Source: Acetofilamentum sp.
Lineage (GTDB): Bacteria > Bacteroidota > Bacteroidia > Bacteroidales > JAFGUD01
Reading direction: 5' to 3'
Assembly: GCA_020722645.1 (NCBI GenBank)
Contig: DYKL01000080.1
Coordinates: 1 to 11,315 of the forward strand
DNA length: 11,315 nt
Positions 6,385 to 11,315 of this stretch are shown piece by piece. The position numbers were made by a program, and so were the translations under genes. Within the stretch, counting starts at the first letter, position 1; each line of letters starts with the position of its first letter. Under the pieces are notes generated by a model that saw only the letters and a program-made list of their open reading frames with translations, ran no database searches and had not been told where the DNA came from.

Positions 6385-8790
6385 TTAGAATTTAGCTTTC
6401 AAAGATAAAACTACATTTCTTCCGGGAGCAACAATACCGGAACTGTATGGTCTGTATCTTTGGTCTGTTATATTTTCAACACCGGCACTCACTGAAAAAT
6501 TTTCGGAAATTGAGCATAAAGCTTTGAAATTCAGTGTGTACCAAGATGGAGAATATGGATTCCCGTTTTTGTCAATGGCATACATGTAATCTTTTCCAAT
6601 TTCTTCTTCCGGCATTTCTTCAAAACTTTTTTCACCGCTGTAAACAGAGTAAAACTGTAAAGTCAAAAGTCCATAACTGTAAATAAGTTTTGTGTTTCCA
6701 AACCAAGGCGGAGCGTGTCTTGAAGGACTTGTTGTTCCGTCGTCTAATTCTTCTTCGCCTTTTTGATAATTAAAATCTGATGTTAATGAAAAATGATATG
6801 GTAAAACCAACTCAAATCCTGTTTGTACACCGTAAACATTAGCTTCAGCGGCATTTTGAACTGCCTGAACTTTACTCATTGTTCCGTCGTAAATAATGCT
6901 GTCTAATCCATTTAAAGTATAATCCCTGCGAACAAGTGCATTCTGAAGAAGTGTGTAATAACCTGTTATGTCAATTTTCAGAAATTTTCCGAACATTTTA
7001 GCCATTGTTATTTCACCATTATAAGCATACTCTGCATCTAAATCAGGATTTGGAATAATAACGCTTCCCGGCTCAGAATCAAACACTTTGCCCATATCAT
7101 CAACATTAGGCGAACGAAAAGCAGTTGCTAAGTTCATCGAAAAAATCAGTTTTTTGTTCGGTTTGTAAACAAAACCACCGCTTCCGGTCAGTTTGCCATC
7201 GTTAATGTTTGCATTTGTGAAAGGAAACGGATAGAATGTAGTATCAAAAGAAGCATCAAGAATGAAATGATTATATCGTACAGCAGCCTGAATTATGAAT
7301 TTTTCTGAAACCGAAAATTTATCGGTCAGATAAATCCCGTAAGAATTCCACTGTGATTGAGGATACCTCGAAGGACCAGTTACAGATATACCGGTCGAAA
7401 TATCAGTATTTATGCCTTTTGAATTGACATCGTTTTGAATAAATTCAGCACCATAAAAAACAATATTTTTATTGCCGATAGTTTTAATAAAGTCAAAGTT
7501 TACTGAATACGCATCAACTTTTTCGATTCTTGTTTCTCTGTCGTTTTTGTTGAAATCACGACTGATTCTGCTTTCTTCGAAATATTGATGAGCAATTCTG
7601 ATGTTCATTTGGTCGTAAAGAAAAATATTGGCATTGTTTGAAATTAAAAGATTGTTCATCATCCATATTTGTGGACCATAGTCCCATTCGCCGTACCTCG
7701 GCAGACCGTTTTTGTATCTGATATGACGGTCGTAACGCGAATAATCTGATGTTTCGGAATAATGAACACCGTATTGAAAATCCCATTTATTGTTAGGTTT
7801 AAATCTTATTTTTTGCATCATATTTATTTGCGAATATCCCGAAATTTTCTGGATTTTCTGGTCGATGTTAGTTACAACAACATCAAGACTGTCAATTCTT
7901 TGGACATAAAAAGGTCTCAGATATTCTTCTGGTCCGTAGCTTCCCATTTTCAGGTCATCAAAATCGAAAGAGCTGAAACTTGAAAGCATTGCCCATTTTT
8001 TGCTACCAATACTTATATCAAAATGACCTGTTTTTTCATTATTGGCAGATGAATATCGAGTAATAAATTTACCGGTTACAAAAGGCTCATCTGTGGCAGA
8101 AATTTCGGGAATAAGAGTCTGAAAGTTCATAACCCCACCAATAGCATCGCTACCGTAAATTACAGAACCCGGACCAAAAAGTACTTCTGTATTTTCCATT
8201 GCAAAAGGGTCAAGTGAAATTACGTTCTGAATGTTTCCGGCTCTGAAAATAGCAGTATTCATACGAACACCATCAATAACGTATAAAAGACGGTTTGTTG
8301 CAAAACCACGAATCATCGGACTACCGCCTCCTTGCTGGCTTTTTTGTATAAAAACTTTTCCGGATACAGACAACAAATCTGCGGCGGTCTGTGGATTAGA
8401 CAATGAGATGTTTTTTTGTGAAATTGTGCTGACTTTTGAGGGTACACTGCTCGAAATCTGATTCCACCTTGAAGCTGATACAACAACTTCGTCCATGCTT
8501 ACATTTGCAGGTGTTAATGAAACTGCAAAATTATCTGTTTTAAGCTCTGAGTATGATTTTTCAACAGCAGAAAAACCTAAAAGTCTGAAGATTATTATCT
8601 CTGCATTTTCAAAAATTGATATATCAACCTGTCCTTTTGAATTTGTGGTAATATAAGTCTGGCTTTTATTGCTTGTTATCATAACCAAATCAAGAGGTTC
8701 TCCTGTTTCCTGATTTATTACTTTTACAACTTGTGAATTTGCTGCAATTCCAAAGAACAGCAACAAAAATATAATAATAAATTGTTTCAT
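6385..8790 (-). CDS. TonB-dependent outer-membrane receptor, hemin-receptor-like
   Basis: An 801-residue outer-membrane transporter that should import a substrate using TonB-ExbBD energy. In order: signal peptide (1-20, ending AANSQ); a CarboxypepD_reg-like domain (about 21-93) typical of Bacteroidota receptors; a TonB-box-like MDEVVVSA (99-106); a plug (about 110-225) with MIRGFATNRLLYVIDGVRMN and GSVIYGSDAIGG; and a 22-strand-type barrel ending VVLSLKAKF with the terminal Phe needed for outer-membrane insertion. The plug resembles HmuR/hemin-type receptors. FRSP (about residue 556) and NPDL (about 579) match the FRAP/NPNL motif pair, but the His often found between them in heme receptors is absent, so the substrate is uncertain. 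It lies 96 bases after the small hypothetical gene. I see no clear promoter or terminator in that gap (8791-8886). Confidence 0.92.
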   Translation of the reverse strand: MKQFIIIFLLLFFGIAANSQVVKVINQETGEPLDLVMITSNKSQTYITTNSKGQVDISIFENAEIIIFRLLGFSAVEKSYSELKTDNFAVSLTPANVSMDEVVVSASRWNQISSSVPSKVSTISQKNISLSNPQTAADLLSVSGKVFIQKSQQGGGSPMIRGFATNRLLYVIDGVRMNTAIFRAGNIQNVISLDPFAMENTEVLFGPGSVIYGSDAIGGVMNFQTLIPEISATDEPFVTGKFITRYSSANNEKTGHFDISIGSKKWAMLSSFSSFDFDDLKMGSYGPEEYLRPFYVQRIDSLDVVVTNIDQKIQKISGYSQINMMQKIRFKPNNKWDFQYGVHYSETSDYSRYDRHIRYKNGLPRYGEWDYGPQIWMMNNLLISNNANIFLYDQMNIRIAHQYFEESRISRDFNKNDRETRIEKVDAYSVNFDFIKTIGNKNIVFYGAEFIQNDVNSKGINTDISTGISVTGPSRYPQSQWNSYGIYLTDKFSVSEKFIIQAAVRYNHFILDASFDTTFYPFPFTNANINDGKLTGSGGFVYKPNKKLIFSMNLATAFRSPNVDDMGKVFDSEPGSVIIPNPDLDAEYAYNGEITMAKMFGKFLKIDITGYYTLLQNALVRRDYTLNGLDSIIYDGTMSKVQAVQNAAEANVYGVQTGFELVLPYHFSLTSDFNYQKGEEELDDGTTSPSRHAPPWFGNTKLIYSYGLLTLQFYSVYSGEKSFEEMPEEEIGKDYMYAIDKNGNPYSPSWYTLNFKALCSISENFSVSAGVENITDQRYRPYSSGIVAPGRNVVLSLKAKF

Positions 8791-8886
8791 ATTTTATAAA
8801 ATATTTGAAATTAAATTTTGTTTTTTTTAAATTTTTCAAGGATTTTTTTAGTCGAATAACCCTTAAAAAAAAACTGTTTTTGAGAT

Positions 8887-9414
8887 TTATTTTTTAGGTG
8901 GAGGTGAATCAGGAATTAAATTGTAAGAGGAAATGTTAAAAAAATAAGTAAAAAACAATTCAAAGCATAGAATATTTGATTTTTCAATAAAATTTGACTT
9001 TTCAAAGTAAAAGTTTTGGAATAAAAGATTTATTCTATGAGTGTTTTTATCGGAATTATTGTTTTTTGTTTTTGTTATTAATTTAATATGTTTTTTTATC
9101 AGCTTTGTTTCTTTATCGTCTTTCCAGCATAAATAAAAGGTCGTATCGTTTCTTGAATAAGTTTCAAAAATGTCATACATTTGATTATTGTATAAAAATT
9201 CGTGTTTTTTTATCCAAACAATAGATTTTTCTGCTTCTGCCTCTGAAAATTTTAATAAAACCAGTTCCGTTTTTTCTTCGTATTTTTTTTTGTAAGCATT
9301 AACCCGGGAACGAATTATTTGTTTTTGGAAGTTGAATGAGATTAAATAAAAAAATGACGGAAAAATTATAATAAATAAGAGAAAAAACGCATATTTTTTT
9401 TGTTTAATAATCAT
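8887..9414 (-). CDS. Unidentified membrane-anchored small protein
   Basis: I do not recognise a named family. The 175-residue product has a basic start (MIIKQKKYAF) and one strong hydrophobic segment (about residues 9-28), then a lysine-rich region that should face the periplasm. The middle is the most family-like part: KKHEFLYNNQMYDIFE, then DTTFYLCWKDDKETKL. The C-terminus is aromatic-rich and ends IPDSPPPKK. Small proteins with an N-terminal membrane segment and a terminal Pro-Pro motif are common directly ahead of TonB-dependent receptors in Bacteroidota; that this belongs to such a group is inference from layout and tail only. It starts 7 bases after the cdaA stop, so it is very likely in that operon, and the receptor follows 96 bases later. 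Codon use looks like its neighbours. Confidence 0.75.
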   Translation of the reverse strand: MIIKQKKYAFFLLFIIIFPSFFYLISFNFQKQIIRSRVNAYKKKYEEKTELVLLKFSEAEAEKSIVWIKKHEFLYNNQMYDIFETYSRNDTTFYLCWKDDKETKLIKKHIKLITKTKNNNSDKNTHRINLLFQNFYFEKSNFIEKSNILCFELFFTYFFNISSYNLIPDSPPPKK

Positions 9415-9421
9415 TTGCTAT

Positions 9422-10222
9422 TTATGCTTTAGGTTGATTTTTGCCGTTTTTAAAAAATTTGCTTTCAATTTTTTGTTTAAGAGTTGGAATTTCAACTCCG
9501 ATAATGACTTTACCGTATTCAGCAAAAGAAATCTGACCTCGTTCTTCTGAAACAATTATAGCCAGTGAGTCTGTATTTTCTGTTATCCCGATTGCTGCTC
9601 GATGCCTTAGTCCCAGATAGTAGGGTAGGTCAGTTCTTTCGGTTAATGGTAATACACAAGAAGCCGCTGTAATTTTATCTCTGACAATAAACACCGCGCC
9701 ATCGTGCAGAGGTGAATTTTTAAAAAAAATTGTCTGTAAAAGATGTGCATTTACGGTAGCATTTAGCTTTTGTCCTGACTGATAGTAGTTTTCAAAAATA
9801 TCATTATCTGAAATTACAATCAAAGCACCTGTTTTTTTTTCTTTCAAGTAATCGCATGCTGTTAAAATTTCTTCAATCGGAATATTACATTCTACTTTTT
9901 TTCTGAAATAGTCGAAAAATTTGTTGAATTTGAAATTTTCCTGACTTTTTGAGCCAATCATTAGCAAAAATCTTCTTACTTCCTGCTGAAAAACAATAAG
10001 AATTGCAATAACGCCTACACTCATAATATGTCCTAGAATTGTGCTCAACAATTGCATATTCAGAGCTTTTACGAGTAACCAGATAAAATAAGCGCCAATA
10101 ATTACATAAAATATGTTTATTGCGGCAGTTCCTCTGATTATCATAAAAAATTGATAAAATAAATACGCCACAAGAAAAATATCAATTACATCTATAAGTC
10201 CGAATTCCAGAAATCGCAGCAT
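9422..10222 (-). CDS. cdaA: Diadenylate cyclase CdaA (DisA_N domain)
   Basis: A 266-residue membrane enzyme that makes the second messenger c-di-AMP from two ATP. Three N-terminal transmembrane segments (about residues 10-30, 34-52 and 60-80) are followed by the DisA_N catalytic domain (about 95-250). The catalytic DGA motif is at 174-176 (in SPLHDGAVFI) and RHR at 206-208 (in LGLRHRAAIG), followed by VSEERGQIS. Spacing and length match the CdaA/DacA (TIGR00159) family. c-di-AMP generally controls potassium and osmotic balance and cell-wall homeostasis. The gene begins 3 bases after the MCE gene stop and ends 7 bases before the next gene, so all three share an operon. The folP neighbour common in other Bacteroidota is not here. 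Confidence 0.95.
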   Translation of the reverse strand: MLRFLEFGLIDVIDIFLVAYLFYQFFMIIRGTAAINIFYVIIGAYFIWLLVKALNMQLLSTILGHIMSVGVIAILIVFQQEVRRFLLMIGSKSQENFKFNKFFDYFRKKVECNIPIEEILTACDYLKEKKTGALIVISDNDIFENYYQSGQKLNATVNAHLLQTIFFKNSPLHDGAVFIVRDKITAASCVLPLTERTDLPYYLGLRHRAAIGITENTDSLAIIVSEERGQISFAEYGKVIIGVEIPTLKQKIESKFFKNGKNQPKA

Positions 10223-10225
10223 AAT

Positions 10226-11197
10226 TTATTGGTTATTAGTTGTTTTGCTCATATCTATTACTGAAATTTTAAAGTATTTGTTAGGATTTTTTTGAATGTC
10301 TTCAATCAGCAGATTCAAATTTTTTGATAAATCTTCAATATTATAATAAAGAGTGTCGTTGTTAAGTAATTGACCGAGAGAGCCTTCTCCGGAATTTATT
10401 TTAGTAGTAATAGAATTGAGATTCTCGAGTACGTAATTTGTTTGAGCGACTGTTTTTACAAGATTTGCAGCCGCCAGAGAATCACTTATATCCGAAAAAT
10501 TATTTATTGCATTGTTCAATGCAGGTTCTTTTTCTTTAAGCATAGAAGTAATTGACTGCAAATCGCTTATAATTATCTGAACTTTTCCTTCCGGATCGCT
10601 GACAAGTTTGTTCAGTGCTGCTGACATCATTTCAAAGTTTTTGGCAATTCTGCTTATACTTGTTAAAGAGGACGTTATGGAATTTTCGTTGTCAATTAAA
10701 ATATTGTTCAAAACTTCAATTATTGAGTCTAACGAAACCATAAGTTTTTCGGTTTTCTGTTTAAGCGGGTCAATTTGCATAGCAAGTTCATCAAGCATAC
10801 TTACCTGAATTTTACTGACTATTGTATCGCCGGGAGTATAAAAATCATCTGAAACAGCAGGAACAACCCTCAGACCTTTTGTGCCGAGTAAATCAGAACT
10901 GTATATTTCTACAATACTCCCTACCGGAATTTTAATGTCTTTGTCGATGCTGAATGTAATAATTAATTTAGTGCCGATTTCATCGTTGAAACTAACTTGT
11001 TTTACTTGTCCGACACGATATCCTTTAAAAGTAACAGGTGAGCCGATGTCTAAACCTCCTACTTGTTCAAAAACCGCATAGAAATTTTTTCCCTTTTTGA
11101 ATATATTTTTCCCTTTCAAAAAACTCATTCCCCAGATAAAAAGAAAGATTGTCAGAACACCTACAAATCCAACAATAATAGCTTTTTTTCGTTCCAT
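10226..11197 (-). CDS. MCE/MlaD-family lipid transport protein
   Basis: A 323-residue periplasmic, inner-membrane-anchored substrate-binding protein of an Mla-type phospholipid transporter. Residues about 7-25 form the N-terminal transmembrane anchor and about 38-115 the single MCE domain, with the hallmark GSPVTFKGYRVGQV and SSDLLGTKGLRVV. The rest is helical, consistent with the coiled helices that build the MCE hexamer channel. Near the end are SGEGSLGQLLNNDTLY and NPNKYFKIS, features common in Bacteroidota MlaD-like proteins. The family partners with an MlaE permease and MlaF ATPase, which are not in this window. The first gene of the probable operon with cdaA; a good promoter match lies 70 bases upstream. 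Confidence 0.92.
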   Translation of the reverse strand: MERKKAIIVGFVGVLTIFLFIWGMSFLKGKNIFKKGKNFYAVFEQVGGLDIGSPVTFKGYRVGQVKQVSFNDEIGTKLIITFSIDKDIKIPVGSIVEIYSSDLLGTKGLRVVPAVSDDFYTPGDTIVSKIQVSMLDELAMQIDPLKQKTEKLMVSLDSIIEVLNNILIDNENSITSSLTSISRIAKNFEMMSAALNKLVSDPEGKVQIIISDLQSITSMLKEKEPALNNAINNFSDISDSLAAANLVKTVAQTNYVLENLNSITTKINSGEGSLGQLLNNDTLYYNIEDLSKNLNLLIEDIQKNPNKYFKISVIDMSKTTNNQ

Positions 11198-11266
11198 ATA
11201 CTTTAATTCAATTTTTAAAAATTTGGTTTAGTCATTGATAAGAGATATCTTTGAATAAAACTTTGA

Positions 11267-11297
11267 CAAATATACAAATTCGTTATTAAAAATTAAA
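11267..11297 (-). promoter_or_regulatory. Bacteroidota-type promoter for the MCE-cdaA operon
   Basis: On the minus strand, TATATTTG (11274-11267) matches the -7 consensus TAnnTTTG exactly. TTTA at 11297-11294, 19 bases upstream, matches the -33 TTTG at three of four bases. Transcription would start near 11260, leaving an untranslated leader of about 60 bases before the ATG at 11197. I see no riboswitch fold in that leader. Confidence 0.45.
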
Positions 11298-11315
11298 CTT
11301 TTGTCAAAAAATAAT

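Noticed and set aside
8789..8804. A perfect 16-base palindrome ATATTTTATAAAATAT over the receptor start codon.
   Set aside because: Pure A/T palindromes of this size are expected a few times by chance in a window this AT-rich. The position is suggestive of an operator but nothing else supports it.
8805..8886. A terminator or strong promoter between the small hypothetical gene and the receptor.
   Set aside because: The only stem (AAGG with CCTT) is 4 bases with a very long loop, and no TAnnTTTG is present on the minus strand.

Overview
This is an AT-rich chromosomal window from a member of the Bacteroidota. The evidence is: no Shine-Dalgarno sites ahead of the starts; a TonB-dependent receptor with a CarboxypepD_reg-like N-terminal domain and a terminal Phe; a TlpA-like protein with a cis-Pro thioredoxin fold; a Bacteroidota-type CdaA and MCE protein; and a match to the Bacteroidota -7 promoter element TAnnTTTG. 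Genus cannot be told from what is visible. Almost everything is on the minus strand; the one clear plus-strand gene is a nitrilase-family amidase.

Left part (1-3867). Positions 1-189 hold two tandem perfect hairpins sharing one core, downstream of a minus-strand gene cluster. In transcription order the cluster is a DivIC/FtsB-like septum protein (3867-3550), a secreted leucine-rich-repeat protein (3438-2506), a monoacylglycerol-lipase-like alpha/beta hydrolase (2500-1571) and a TlpA-like exported thioredoxin-fold protein (about 1635-190). The last two overlap in different frames, and the TlpA-like protein has Ser-x-x-Cys where the Cys-x-x-Cys active site should be.

Middle (4011-6357). A YafV-type omega-amidase gene diverges from the DivIC gene. 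It is followed by a decaying stretch with two 5'-truncated regulatory genes on the minus strand. One is a hybrid sensor kinase that has lost its sensor and phosphoacceptor-His region but keeps perfect ATPase and receiver motifs. The other is the C-terminal effector-binding (GyrI-like) domain of an AraC-type regulator, broken by an in-frame TAG and a one-base frameshift and followed by an intact terminator. Between them lie spaced TACGTA palindromes.

Right part (6385-11315). From the right edge, transcribed leftward, come a promoter-like element, an MCE/MlaD-family lipid-transport protein, the diadenylate cyclase CdaA and a small membrane-anchored protein of unknown function, separated by only 3 and 7 bases and so almost certainly an operon. 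After a 96-base gap comes a large TonB-dependent receptor resembling hemin receptors. The whole half therefore concerns the cell envelope: lipid traffic, c-di-AMP signalling and outer-membrane uptake.

I found no convincing new multi-gene system. The items most worth a second look are the twin REP-like hairpins, the two regulatory relics with the palindrome cluster between them, the Ser-x-x-Cys TlpA-like protein, and the unidentified protein linking cdaA to the receptor.
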